DNA of 64,000 bases from DATARH01 sp963778385 (GTDB taxonomy: Bacteria; Pseudomonadota; Alphaproteobacteria; ATCC43930; CGMCC-115725). A program made the position numbers and the translations under genes. Shown here one piece after another: positions 1 through 7,681 of this stretch. Where the stretch lies: positions 1 to 64,000 of the forward strand of contig CAVZUA010000052.1 of NCBI GenBank assembly GCA_963778385.1. The letters run 5' to 3'. The notes under the pieces are model-generated. The model was not told the origin of the DNA, did not search any database, and was given only the letters and a program-made list of their open reading frames with translations. Within the stretch, counting starts at the first letter, position 1, and every line of letters starts with the position of its first letter.

Positions 1-80
1 CCGCGACGTCGTAGTACGATGCATAGTCAGATGTCCATGACTGCCTCTTCCCTCGGTGGCCAGGATGTTTAGTTGCGAGC

Positions 81-156
81 GGGCGTGTAGCTCAATGGTA
101 GAGCGCCGCTGTTACACGGCGGAGGCTGGAGGTTCAATTCCTACCCGCGCCCACCA
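81..156 (+). tRNA. tRNA-Val (anticodon UAC), CCA encoded
   Basis: Cloverleaf read by hand. The acceptor arm gggcgtg pairs with cgcgccc through one G-U pair. The D arm is gctc/gagc. The anticodon stem ccgct/ggcgg closes a loop gttacac, giving anticodon UAC (valine). The T loop is ttcaatt, followed by discriminator A and an encoded CCA. The T stem is odd: ggagg faces cctacc, so an A at about 143 has to bulge out to keep five pairs. The P4-type integrase gene at 929-2101 reads towards this tRNA, the usual layout of an element inserted at a tRNA 3' end. I found no second copy of the tRNA 3' end in the window. Confidence 0.85.
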
Positions 157-397
157 AGCAGCTTAGATGAAAAAGTGAGTTGGCGGACGGTCTCGAAACC
201 TACCGGATGCAGCCCGGTATTAGCGCCTCGCCAAGCAAGACAGTCGCGCCAAGCCTGCATTGATCGCGCTGCTTGGGCTCGCGAGGTATGCCGCTTTCTG
301 GGCCTCTCTCGTGGCCGCTGACGCGCATCTCACCTGGGGGCCGGTGGCGTCTGCCGGATAGCGTCAGCATCAAACGCCAGCGAGGCGGGCGATGATG

Positions 398-583
398 TTA
401 TGCCGCTTCCGCCGCAAGAACTCGCCCGATATTGGCGCGATGGACGCCGAGGCGGCGGGCGATCTCGGCATTGGTGAGCCCGTCAGCTTTGAGACGGCGG
501 ATCTCAGCCACCTGGACGCGCACCGTCGGTTTGCGGCCTTTGTATTTACCTTCGGCCTTGGCCGCCGCAATCCCTTCACGCTA
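398..583 (-). pseudogene. Serine recombinase (resolvase/invertase) C-terminal stub
   Basis: On the minus strand this stretch reads REGIAAAKAEGKYKGRKPT followed by a helix-turn-helix (ADGLTNAEIARRLGVHRANI) and a stop. That is the linker and DNA-binding domain of Tn3-resolvase/Hin-type serine recombinases. The catalytic N-terminal domain with its Ser nucleophile is absent. The reading frame opens directly after the TAG stop of the preceding small membrane-protein gene, so a junction lies at about 583. It is a remnant that cannot recombine on its own. The family assignment is secure from the motif; that it came from a transposon is inference. Confidence 0.75.
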
Positions 584-923
584 ATAGGTGCTGAACAGAC
601 CAACCACGATCTCGCCGATTTCGACGAGGACGCCAACCGTGCCGACGACGAGGCTCGCGACAAAAGCCCCGCGCCCAGCGCACGGCTTCCCTGAGCGTCT
701 CCCGATGGCGATCTTCAACCAGCCGGGCGGCTTCGGCCTCCTTGCGCGCGATCCAACCTTCGACATAGTCGCGCTGCGGGTCCTGCAGGCCGGACACGAA
801 TAGGCGGACCTCAGCGTTTTGACCGGTGCCGATGTTGTCCGGGGCGAGATAGAGCTTCACTGCGGTGAGGCCGCGCTTTTCTAGTACGGCGTCCCAGCGC
901 GGGGCGAGCGGGTGATCAGTCAT
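581..923 (-). pseudogene. Small C-terminal membrane-anchored protein, frameshifted
   Basis: It starts at ATG 923, six bases after the integrase stop, so it is probably cotranscribed with the integrase. The first ~80 residues (MTDHPLAPRWDAVLEKRG...) are soluble and charged and contain an EAEAARLVEDRHRETLREA helix. At a GGGG run near 680 the frame is lost. Skipping one G restores a hydrophobic tail, AFVASLVVGTVGVLVEIGEI, ending ...GLFSTY and TAG at 581-583, a plausible transmembrane anchor. Without the skip the tail is arginine-rich nonsense. I do not know the function. A single-base insertion or sequencing error is the simplest reading. Confidence 0.55.
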
Positions 924-928
924 CGGGA

Positions 929-2101
929 TCAGCGCACCAGCCGCAGCGGCGGGCCGCCGATGGCGTGGCCGAGATCGGCGACGGCGGCGATCACCGGGGC
1001 GTCATGCAGATGCGCATAGCGCTCCGTCGTGCTCGCCTGGGAATGGCCGAGAATGCGCCCGATCACCGGCAGGCTGAGGCCGCGCGAAATCAGCAGCGAA
1101 GCGGCGCTGTGCCGCAGATCGTGCAAGCGGACATCGGCAATTCCGGCGGCCTCGCGGATCGCGGGCCATGCGGCGACCTCTGTCCACGGCTTGCCACGGC
1201 TGTTGGTGAACACCAGCGGCCCGGTGCGCGGCAGGCGGTGCAGTTCGGCGACGGCTTGCGGCGACAGCGGCAAGCGATGCTCGCGGTTCGCTTTGACGCG
1301 GGCTGCGGGCTTCACCCACACCCCGGCGTCGAGGTCGAACTCGTCCCAGGTCGCGCCCAGTAATTCGGATTTGCGACACCCGGTCAGGAGCAAGAGTTGG
1401 ATCGCTGCCGCCGACACCTGATCGGCCCAGCCGTCGAGCGTGGCGACCAGTCGCGCAAGCTCGGGCGCGGTGAGGTAGCGCGTCCGCTTGGTCTCGGCGT
1501 TGCGCTCGATGCCGCGACATGGATTGTCGGTCACGAAGCGGCGCTTGATCGCGAGCTTGAACATGGCCGACACCACGGCGATGACGCGGTTCGCGCGGAT
1601 CGGTGCGCGCCGGGTGATCTCGCGGTGCAGCGCCTCGATGTCGTCGGCGGTGACCTCGGAGACCTTGCGGGCGGCCCAGCGTGGCCGGATGTAGGCGGCG
1701 ATCATCGCCTTGTCGTCGCGCCAGGAGCGCTTGCCGCTGGCGGTCTCTTCGTACTCGTCGAGCAACTCGGCGATCGTCGGCGCGCTGCGCTCGGCCTGCC
1801 GGTCGGCGAGCGGGTCGCGCCCCTGGTCAATCAGGCGACGCAGTTCGGCGGCGCGGGTGCGCGCCTGCTTCGCTGACCATGTGGGAAAAGCACCGATCAC
1901 GAGTTGGCGCTCGCGCCCGCCAGTCGTGACGTAGTTCAAGATCCAGGTGCGTGCGGTCGGTGACAGGCGCAGCCCGAAACCGCGCAGGCGATCGGGGCCG
2001 CCGTCGTAGACGATGCGCTTTGGCAGTGGGTGAAGCTGGCGGGCCAGCGCATCGGACAGCGCCGGGCGCGAGGGTGACGGTGTAGAGTTGTGGATAGCCA
2101 T
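929..2101 (-). CDS. P4-type tyrosine recombinase (integrase)
   Basis: This 390-residue site-specific recombinase carries out phage/island integration. The N-terminal ~100 residues form the arm-binding domain typical of P4 integrases (GGPDRLRGFGLRLSPTARTW). A SAM-like core-binding domain spans roughly 108-200 and the catalytic domain 205-375. The catalytic set is complete: Arg243 (TGCRKSELL), Lys270 (VKANREHRL), His327-x-x-Arg330 (HDLRHSA), His353 (GHSQ) and nucleophile Tyr362 (ERYAHL). The reading frame is intact. It points towards the tRNA-Val at 81-156, which suggests a tRNA attachment site. The neighbouring genes are remnants, so the element is probably no longer mobile as a unit. Confidence 0.93.
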   Translation of the reverse strand: MAIHNSTPSPSRPALSDALARQLHPLPKRIVYDGGPDRLRGFGLRLSPTARTWILNYVTTGGRERQLVIGAFPTWSAKQARTRAAELRRLIDQGRDPLADRQAERSAPTIAELLDEYEETASGKRSWRDDKAMIAAYIRPRWAARKVSEVTADDIEALHREITRRAPIRANRVIAVVSAMFKLAIKRRFVTDNPCRGIERNAETKRTRYLTAPELARLVATLDGWADQVSAAAIQLLLLTGCRKSELLGATWDEFDLDAGVWVKPAARVKANREHRLPLSPQAVAELHRLPRTGPLVFTNSRGKPWTEVAAWPAIREAAGIADVRLHDLRHSAASLLISRGLSLPVIGRILGHSQASTTERYAHLHDAPVIAAVADLGHAIGGPPLRLVR

Positions 2102-2131
2102 TGATCGAGGTTCCCTCTCGATTGGTGGTTA

Positions 2132-2167
2132 GGGACGCCGCTCGGTTTCACGCACCAGCGGCGTCCC
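2132..2167. repeat. 11-bp perfect inverted repeat upstream of integrase
   Basis: Arms gggacgccgct (2132-2142) and agcggcgtccc (2157-2167) are perfect complements around a 14-nt loop. It lies 31 bp upstream of the integrase start. It has no T-run, so it could be an operator for integrase expression or a recombination site rather than a terminator. Confidence 0.5.
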
Positions 2168-2440
2168 GCATCATAGCCGAAAAATGGTTTTGTCGGAGTA
2201 GCTATCAGCACGGGCCATCGGCGAAAGCCATAGAAACCTCGCCTTTCTCGGGGGCGCTCGGGCCGGTGTCCGACAGGCAGCCGCCCCGCTTGCGCAAATC
2301 GCCTTCAGCTTGCTGCTCGTGCGGTTGCTAGGGCGCGTCTAGCGCCAAAGCGCTAACATCCTCGATCCGCTGGAGCAGGAAGGAAGCGGGAGCGCCGCGC
2401 GGTCGGCGCGTTGTTGGCGGGTCTATTTGGGAGGAAGCCC
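2168..2440. other. Gene-free stretch inside the island
   Basis: With the inverted repeat at 2132-2167 this makes about 340 bp without a supported gene. I see no tRNA, promoter or conserved frame, apart from the Shine-Dalgarno gggaggaa just before 2441. Confidence 0.4.
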
Positions 2441-2656
2441 ATGAACAACCTCTACACCAAAACGGTTCTCTCGATCATCGCCGCGGCACTGCTCGCTCTT
2501 GTCGCCCAGAATGCGATCCACCAGTCGCAGGCTCAATCATCCGCACCTCAGAAAGTCCAAATCTGCGACGCGGCGGGCCTTCACTGCGCCGACTTGTGTT
2601 CTTTTGAGTATGCCTCCTACTACGGTCTTGCCGTGGCGGCGACGGTCAAGCTATGA
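2441..2656 (+). CDS. Small exported or membrane-anchored protein
   Basis: This is a 71-residue protein starting MNNLYTKTVLSIIAAALLALVAQNAI, a hydrophobic N-terminal segment followed by a polar SQAQSSAPQKVQICD stretch. The start at 2441 is favoured over an upstream start by a gggaggaa ribosome site seven bases before it. The C-terminal part has three Cys (CDAAGLHC, DLC). The stop overlaps the next gene's start (ATGA), so the two are translationally coupled. Proteins of this shape are common uncharacterised alphaproteobacterial small proteins. Its partnership with a Rap1a/Tai-like protein suggests a periplasmic role, but I do not know the function. Confidence 0.6.
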   Translation: MNNLYTKTVLSIIAAALLALVAQNAIHQSQAQSSAPQKVQICDAAGLHCADLCSFEYASYYGLAVAATVKL

Positions 2657-3105
2657 AGCTGATCCTCGCGCTGAAGCTCATCTTCGTTACGGGGGCAATT
2701 GCAGGAACTTTGGCTGGTGCGCCTGCCTGGGCTGACAGACCGCAAGCGTATAACTACCTCAGGTTCCAGAGCGGCAATAGCCTCCTCGCGCTGTGCACCT
2801 CGGCGAAGGCCGCAGCAATGGCGGAGTGTTTTCGGTACCTAGAGGCGGTTGCTGAGGCGGTCACTGACACGACTAACCACAGATACTTCGGTATCCAAGG
2901 AACAAAGGTAGTGCCGATTGAGCCGCTCCCCCTGCCCCCCGGCAGCCTCGTTCCTATTTTGGCGTGTGTTCCTGCAGGTGTAACGGACAACCAGCTAAGG
3001 GACATCACAGTCCAGTTCCTGCAGGCTACCCCCGGAATGCGGCAAGATGGAGCATTTCAGCTGGTCGAATACGCTTTGCACGGGGCGTTTCCCTGCCCCA
3101 AGTAG
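2653..3105 (+). CDS. Rap1a/Tai-like secreted immunity protein
   Basis: The protein has 150 residues with a Sec signal peptide (MKLILALKLIFVTGAIAGTL, cleavage likely after PAWA). The mature part has the family pattern: GNSLLALCTS near the start, a helix AECFRYLEAVAEAV, then ACVPAGVTDNQLRDITVQFL and a terminal ALHGAFPCP. The four conserved Cys (LCTS, AECF, ACVP, FPCP) fit the disulfides of Rap1a/Tai immunity proteins, which protect the periplasm against type VI amidase effectors. No effector or type VI gene is visible, so it would be an orphan. It overlaps the upstream small gene by four bases. A hairpin terminator follows at 3169-3200. Confidence 0.72.
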   Translation: MKLILALKLIFVTGAIAGTLAGAPAWADRPQAYNYLRFQSGNSLLALCTSAKAAAMAECFRYLEAVAEAVTDTTNHRYFGIQGTKVVPIEPLPLPPGSLVPILACVPAGVTDNQLRDITVQFLQATPGMRQDGAFQLVEYALHGAFPCPK

Positions 3106-3168
3106 AGGCCGCGCTTGCCGTGACCGCCGATCCCGCCGACACTCGGCGGCGCTGAGTAAAACCGTATC

Positions 3169-3200
3169 AGGCCCGCCTTGGTCTCTGCCCTGGCGGGCCT
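3169..3200 (+). terminator. Rho-independent terminator after the immunity gene
   Basis: AGGCCCGCC and GGCGGGCCT form a perfect 9-bp stem around a 14-nt loop, followed by the T-rich taggtctttgtttcc. It lies 64 bases after the stop at 3105. Confidence 0.6.
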
Positions 3201-3282
3201 TAGGTCTTTGTTTCCTCTACACGGCGTCGGCCTCCGCACAAGAGGGGGCCGCTCCGCCTGGGGCCAGAGATTCAGGGCATAA

Positions 3283-3543
3283 GAAGCTTGGCGTCGGGGT
3301 GTCCACCAGTACGGCCTGATCGACGCCGGCGAGGTGGACACATTCACCATCGGCCGCCGCCGGCTCGTTCTCGCCGCTTCGCTGGAGGCCTACGTCGAAC
3401 GCCGCTGCGCTGCCGAGGGCGGCAGCTTCAAGCCGCAAAAGCTACCGTGGCAGCACCAAGAACGCGCCCCACACCGCCGCCTGACCCGCGGCGCCGATCA
3501 CAATTACATGTACGGGCTTGATATTCCGGGCTGCATGTCGTAA
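3283..3543 (+). pseudogene. Excisionase/MerR-like HTH remnant
   Basis: After a stop at 3280-3282 the frame reads VHQYGLIDAGEVDTFTIG, then RRRLVLAASLEAYVERR. This resembles the YxLIxxGxLxxxxIGRRRLV wing of excisionase-type (HTH_17) DNA-binding domains. The helices that should precede it are missing, and no convincing start or ribosome site is seen (GTG at 3301 or 3334 are the options). I read it as a 5'-truncated excisionase or regulator. The tail after EGG looks non-conserved. Confidence 0.4.
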
Positions 3544-3551
3544 CAAAAATT

Positions 3552-4378
3552 ATGAAACGTCCTGCTTCAAATTTACTACAACGAGCCTCAGCGGTTCAAG
3601 CGGTACACGCCGGCGCGTCAATCACCGAGACAGCGCGCCGCGCGGGCATCAGTCGCCCCACCTTGTACCGCTGGCTCAATGCCTTTGACCCAGATAAACC
3701 AAGGACTCGCTGCGCCCGCAGAAGCGAGGTCCGAAAGCGCCGCGCTGGGACGGCGAGGTGATCGACGCCGTCATAAAGCTGATCCGCGATTATCCTGATC
3801 TATGGGGGCGGCATCGCGTTGCCCTGGCCTTGGCCGAACGCGGCATCACAGTATCAGAAGCAACGATTAGCAGAATGCTCCCCGTAGCCCGTAAGCGGAT
3901 AGAGATTGAGCGCGACCGCATAGTGCGCGAGCGCCGGTCGCGCAGGAGCCGTCAGGTTGCAGCGATGGTTCGGCGCGATAAGCGCGATGCCAGGAAGGAG
4001 GAGGAGGTCCAACAGTGGCTTGAGCAGAACATCACCTGTGATCTCACTCCCGAAGAAGCATTTCAGCGCATAGGAGCGACGCTCTCCAAAACGGCCTGGA
4101 AGCTAAAGGTAACGCACCTTACGCCAACATTGAGAGACCTAGCCGATGCTTATCGCAGTGCCGTTTGCGATGACCCCGAACTGCCCGCCAAGGACGCGTG
4201 GCTGCGTGAAACGTCGCGCTGGCAAGATCAGGATCACGCCCGTGTGGCAGCTTTGAACCACTGGGTAAGACGATATCGTCGCGGCGAACGTGGGTCGCCG
4301 CTATCGGTCACCAGCGGTGATCCGCGGATCGAGCCGCCATCCGCCACGGATGACCAGGACGACGAGGTTACATCATAA
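3552..4378 (+). pseudogene. Helix-turn-helix protein, transposase-like N-terminus, frameshifted
   Basis: The first frame (3552-3761) gives an HTH: SITETARRAGISRPTLYRWL. The frame that continues to 4378 carries conserved-looking sequence upstream of its first start codon (DSLRPQKRGPKAPRWDGEVI), which joins to the first frame by a -1 shift at about 3704 (DPDKP to KDS). A second winged-helix-like part follows (LWGRHRVALALAERGITVSE), then a highly charged coiled region and an acidic tail. The N-terminus resembles IS630/IS481 transposase DNA-binding regions, but no DDE catalytic core is visible. It may be one broken gene or an A/B pair with frameshifting. No canonical slippery heptamer is present. 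Confidence 0.5.
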
Positions 4379-4650
4379 CCACGGGGCCGTGCCCGCCAAG
4401 GCCATCGAGCCGGTCATCCCCTCGATCCGCCGCCGCAAGCCGTTGATCCCTTATGACCCTTTCGCGCGCCGGCCAGGGGGGATCGGTTTTGCCTATTGGC
4501 AGCCTGTGGCTGACCCGGCGCCGCCGGCCGGCGCCGCGGCCGCTCGGCCAGGCTCGGCCGATACGTTTAAACGGCCTCGACTAACGGAACTTATGTCCGT
4601 CAGTCATGCGTTTCCTTATATCTATTCAATAGGTAGCAATCCATGTTGCA

Positions 4651-4668
4651 ACCGTGTTGCGACACGGT
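4651..4668. repeat. Palindrome accgtgt-tgcg-acacggt
   Basis: It has perfect 7-bp arms around a 4-nt loop. It lies at the probable island end, just upstream of the truncated gntR gene. Confidence 0.5.
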
Positions 4669-5391
4669 CAGCCTGATGCGCATTACTTATCTGCTAATGC
4701 GCAGCCTCAGGGTACAGCGGATAGTGATGGGGGCCAAGTATGGGATGATGGCCGCCTGCCGACCGAGCCGGACCTCGCGGCGCGCTTTCAGGTCAACCGC
4801 CACACCATCCGCCGGGCGATCGGCGCGCTGGCCGACCAGGGCTTGGTGCGGGTCGAGCAGGGCCGCGGCACGTTTGTCGCGAGCGGCCATATCGACTATC
4901 TGCTGGGCCGTCGCACGCGGTTCAGCACCAATCTGCAGCGCGCGGGCCATGAGCCGAGCCATCGGCTCGTTTCGGCGACGCGCATCTCGCCCGACGCCGC
5001 GACGCAGCGCGACTTACGGCTTGCCGCCGGCGACGAGATCATCGAAATCGAGGCGCTCGGCCATGCCGACGGGGTGCCGGTCAGCTTCGCGGTCCATCGC
5101 TTTCCGGCGGTGCGCTTCGCGGCGCTGCCCGATGCCTTTGCCGCCAGCGGGTCGATCACCGCTGCGCTCGCGGCCTGCGGCGTCGCCGATTACACCCGGC
5201 AAGCGACGCGCCTCCTCGCACGGCTGCCGACCGAGCGCGAGGCGCGCCATTTGGAACAACCGGCCTCGCGGCCGGTGCTGCAGACCGAGGCGATGAACGT
5301 CGACGCCGAGGGCGTGCCGATCCAGCGCTCGACAACGGTCTTCGCCGGCGACCGGGTGCAAATCCTCGTCGCGGAAGGTGCGGTCCTTTAG
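4654..5391 (+). pseudogene. PhnF-type GntR regulator, 5'-truncated
   Basis: From about residue 32 the product is a GntR-family regulator of the PhnF/HutC type. It has a recognition helix region RLPTEPDLAARFQVNRHTIR and wing GLVRVEQGRGTFV, then a UTRA ligand-binding domain (GDEIIEIEALGHADGVPVSF ... AMNVDAEGVPIQRSTTVFAG). The usual first HTH helix (WRQIAxxLRxxIxxGxYxxGD) is replaced by unrelated sequence (MLRHGQPDAHYLSANAQPQG...), which overlaps two palindromes. The 5' end has therefore probably been lost at the island junction near 4745. A complete PhnF would regulate phosphonate genes; none are here. A DNA-binding product is unlikely. Confidence 0.7.
4677..4703. repeat. 9-bp inverted repeat tgcgcatta/taatgcgca
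   Basis: Perfect 9-bp arms surround a 9-nt loop and are flanked by a weaker outer pairing (cctga/tcagg). It is adjacent to the palindrome at 4651-4668, so the pair could be a terminal structure of the island or an operator. Confidence 0.5.
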
Positions 5392-5467
5392 AATGGCCGG
5401 GCCCGGGCGACCGATCCACTGCGCTCCTCTCAAGATCGGGCGCGGGTCTCGATTTATGGAGATGCCT

Positions 5468-5911
5468 ATGGACCAGACGATCTCGATCGAGCGGGTCGAT
5501 CACATCGGCATCCGGGTGCGCGATATCGATCGTGCGCTCAATTTTTATCGCGTCTTGGGGTTCGGTCTCTTGCACCGCGCCGCGAACGATGACGTGGCGA
5601 TCATCCGTAACGAAAACGGCGTGGAGCTCAACCTGATCTTCAACGCCAATGCCGGCGATCCGGCGGCGAACGTGCTGATGGATGCTCCAGAGAAATACCC
5701 GGGCTACACCCACATGGCGCTACGGGTCGCATCGGTCCCGGCGACGATCGCCGCCTTGAAGGCGAACGACATTGCGATAACTCAGGGGCCGGTTAGTTTC
5801 GATGACAGCGGTCAGGTATCAGTCTTCGTCCGCGATCCGGATCGCAACGTCATCGAGCTACGCGGCCGCGACCAAGGCGCCGTCGAAGGCGTGATCGGCT
5901 ACGTGCCATGA
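5468..5911 (+). CDS. VOC family protein (glyoxalase I-like)
   Basis: This is a single vicinal-oxygen-chelate domain of 147 residues. It starts at the metal-ligand strand VDHIGIRVRDIDRALNFYRV, followed by VELNLIFNA, YTHMALRV and a C-terminal FVRDPDRNVIELRG. His, Glu, His and Glu are all placed as in lactoylglutathione lyase-type proteins. ATG 5468 is chosen because a ggag site lies seven bases upstream; ATG 5456 and 5462 are in frame alternatives. The substrate cannot be read from the sequence. It follows the gntR remnant but spacing (76 bp) gives no clear operon. Confidence 0.8.
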   Translation: MDQTISIERVDHIGIRVRDIDRALNFYRVLGFGLLHRAANDDVAIIRNENGVELNLIFNANAGDPAANVLMDAPEKYPGYTHMALRVASVPATIAALKANDIAITQGPVSFDDSGQVSVFVRDPDRNVIELRGRDQGAVEGVIGYVP

Positions 5912-6007
5912 CTCTCAGGGACACCCGCGAAAGCTAGGCCGGTGGATTTGCCGGAAATCCTGCTGCCCTGACGCTCGGCGGTTCGTGGCCCGAGGCGGGA
6001 TCTAGAA

Positions 6008-6280
6008 TTACTCGATCGCGCTCTCGACGCACTTGGCGATTTCAGATGCTGCTGCGATGCGCGCCGCGCTCAGGCTCGGTGCGACGCCGATCGAGATCAG
6101 TTCACCGCGCTCGCCGTCGATCGACAGGATGCTCCACTGCCACTGCGCGGCAGCCAGCCGGCAAACCAATGCGCGCAACGTCAGGTTGTCGGAGAATGGG
6201 GTGTCCAAAACCTCGGCGGCCGACCATTGCGGCAGCACGAGATGCATCGCGCGTGGCGATCGTTGAATGTCGAGAATCAT
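6008..6280 (-). CDS. Hypothetical protein, about 90 residues
   Basis: The frame starts MILDIQRSPRAMHLVLPQWS and ends EIAKCVESAIE, a mixed hydrophobic/charged small soluble protein with no signal peptide. A gagcgga site precedes ATG 6280; an upstream start at 6301 is possible. I do not recognise the family. Support is the intact frame, a plausible ribosome site and typical third-position GC use. Confidence 0.5.
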   Translation of the reverse strand: MILDIQRSPRAMHLVLPQWSAAEVLDTPFSDNLTLRALVCRLAAAQWQWSILSIDGERGELISIGVAPSLSAARIAAASEIAKCVESAIE

Positions 6281-6486
6281 GGGTCCGCTCGCTAAAAGCA
6301 CATCGTATTCTGCGCCTCACGCGCGGTTTGTGGTTTGCGATTTCTTGTGCGGCCCCATACCGAAACGCGCGCGCGGAACTGTCGCAGGGCAGCATGGGGA
6401 TGCGGCGCGCAGAGGTTGCTTCGCGCCCGGCACGCGGGTAATTTGTCGCACGTTAAGCGGCAGCGACCGAGGCCGGGAGTTTCCGT

Positions 6487-6681
6487 ATGACCACCGACGA
6501 CCACGCCAAACTGCTTGAGGTAAAGCATCGGCTCGCCGAACTCAGCCGCCGCCAGAGCGACGCCGAGGCGGCGTCGGATTGGCCGAGCTTTCTTGCAATG
6601 CAAGACCAGATCGCGGCGGCCGATGCCGAGCTTGTCGAGATTATGCGCCGCACCGAACCCGAGGACGAACCGCGCCTCTGA
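6487..6681 (+). CDS. Hypothetical small helical protein
   Basis: The 64-residue product is almost entirely helical and charged: HAKLLEVKHRLAELSRRQSD, then FLAMQDQIAAADAELVEIMR. This suggests a short coiled-coil hairpin. No membrane segment or signal peptide is present. The ribosome site is weak (gggagttt). It is convergent with the marR gene, 12 bp apart. Function unknown. Confidence 0.5.
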   Translation: MTTDDHAKLLEVKHRLAELSRRQSDAEAASDWPSFLAMQDQIAAADAELVEIMRRTEPEDEPRL

Positions 6682-6693
6682 CGAACCGCGCCT

Positions 6694-7140
6694 CTAGAGC
6701 AGCGCCCGCAGGTCGGCGTGCAACCGCTGCGGTCCGTCGGCGCCGAACAGCGCGTCGATTGCGCTATGCTCGCGATCCCAGATCGGTATAGCGGCCGCCA
6801 GCAGCGCCTGTCCCTTTGACGTCAGGCTGAGGCGTCGGCTCCGGCGATCGGCGGCGTTGACCGCTACGTCGACGAGGCCGCGGCGCTCCAGCGGCTTCAG
6901 TGCCGCGGTCAGGGTGGTGCGGTCCATCGCCAGCAGCGCCGCCAGGCGGCTCATCGTGTTGGGGCCGCCCCAGCGCAGCGCCAAGAGCAGCGAAAACTGG
7001 CCGTTGGTCAGGTCGAGCGGGCGAAACGCGGCATCGAAACGCCGCGCCACCGCGCGCGCCGCCCGCTGCAGATGGAGACAGATGCAGGCATTCCGCGGCG
7101 GGAAGACGATGTCGAAAGGTGCTTCATTTGCGTTTGACAT
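6694..7140 (-). CDS. MarR family transcriptional regulator
   Basis: The protein has 148 residues. The winged-helix core is clear: LTNGQFSLLLALRWGG, MSRLAALLAMDRTTLTAALK (recognition helix), then RRGLVDVAVNAADRRSRRL wing and LTSKGQALL. MarR proteins are dimeric repressors released by small ligands. It is divergent from the VOC/YCII genes at 7221 and 7682. The 80-bp gap holds a perfect gttgatatcaac palindrome within its own promoter spacer, so autoregulation and control of the divergent genes are likely (inference). The -10 lies only four bases from the ATG, so the transcript may be leaderless. Confidence 0.88.
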   Translation of the reverse strand: MSNANEAPFDIVFPPRNACICLHLQRAARAVARRFDAAFRPLDLTNGQFSLLLALRWGGPNTMSRLAALLAMDRTTLTAALKPLERRGLVDVAVNAADRRSRRLSLTSKGQALLAAAIPIWDREHSAIDALFGADGPQRLHADLRALL

Positions 7141-7144
7141 GGCC

Positions 7145-7174
7145 TATTTAGGTTGATATCAACTCAATTGTCAA
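7145..7174 (-). promoter_or_regulatory. marR promoter with palindromic operator
   Basis: On the minus strand TTGACA (7169-7174), an 18-bp spacer and TAAATA (7145-7150) make a good sigma-70 promoter. The perfect palindrome gttgatatcaac (7152-7163) fills the spacer, where bound MarR would block polymerase. The sites are seen directly; use by this MarR is inference. Confidence 0.6.
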
Positions 7175-7220
7175 GACCGAAGCGGCGCCGGCCGCGCCGG
7201 AACGACTGTAGGAGAGTGAT

Positions 7221-7646
7221 ATGCCGATCCAACCGTATCTCGCATTCAACGGCCGCTGCGAGGAGGCGATCGAGTTCTACCGCAAGGCGCTCGGTGCCGA
7301 GGTGAACATGATGCTGCGTTTCAAGCAGAGCCCGGACCAGAGCATGATCAGTCCGGACAATGCCGAGAAGGTCATGCACGCCGACCTCAAGATCGGCGAC
7401 GGGGTGATCCTGATGTCCGACGGCATGTGCACCGGTTCGACAAAATTCGAGGGGATCGCCTTATCGTATACAGTGCCCGACGAGACCGAAGCCGAGCGCC
7501 GGTTCAAGGCGCTGGCCGATGGCGGGGTGGTGCAGATGCCGCTCACCAATACGTTCTTCTCGCCCAGCTTCGGGATGCTCCAAGACAAGTTCGGCGTCGG
7601 TTGGATGATCTATGTCCAGCCGAAGGAAGCTCATCGCCCCAGCTAG
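7221..7646 (+). CDS. PhnB-like VOC family protein
   Basis: The protein has 141 residues and the PhnB/3-demethylubiquinone-methyltransferase-like VOC form: MPIQPYLAFNGRCEEAIEFY, KALGAEV, KVMHADLKIGDGVILMSDG, and C-terminal FSPSFGMLQDKFGVGWMIYV. This single-domain family is widely found and mostly uncharacterised. The aggagag site precedes ATG 7221. It is divergent from marR and probably cotranscribed with the YCII-domain gene 36 bp downstream, a pairing often seen near regulators. Confidence 0.82.
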   Translation: MPIQPYLAFNGRCEEAIEFYRKALGAEVNMMLRFKQSPDQSMISPDNAEKVMHADLKIGDGVILMSDGMCTGSTKFEGIALSYTVPDETEAERRFKALADGGVVQMPLTNTFFSPSFGMLQDKFGVGWMIYVQPKEAHRPS

Positions 7647-7681
7647 CGGAAAGTCGGCGTCGCCATCACGGAGTTTGTGCC

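Larger units (their letters stand above)
4379..4750. other. Gene-free right flank of the island with two palindromes
   Basis: The stretch has no convincing gene. It contains the palindromes at 4651-4668 and 4677-4703 and a locally A/T-richer patch (about 4590-4650). It runs into the truncated gntR gene, so a recombination junction is likely near 4745. Confidence 0.4.

Noticed and set aside
680..690. Programmed frameshift at the GGGG run in the small membrane protein
   Set aside because: There is no stimulatory structure or slippery heptamer, and the gene is in a degraded island. A simple indel is more likely.
3700..3765. IS3-type programmed -1 frameshift in the HTH gene
   Set aside because: No A6 or A AAA AAG slippery site is present, and no DDE transposase domain follows.
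4290..4676. Pro-rich frame between the HTH and gntR genes
   Set aside because: It lacks a ribosome site, overlaps the HTH gene end and has low-complexity Pro/Ala sequence. It is probably a chance frame in GC-rich DNA.
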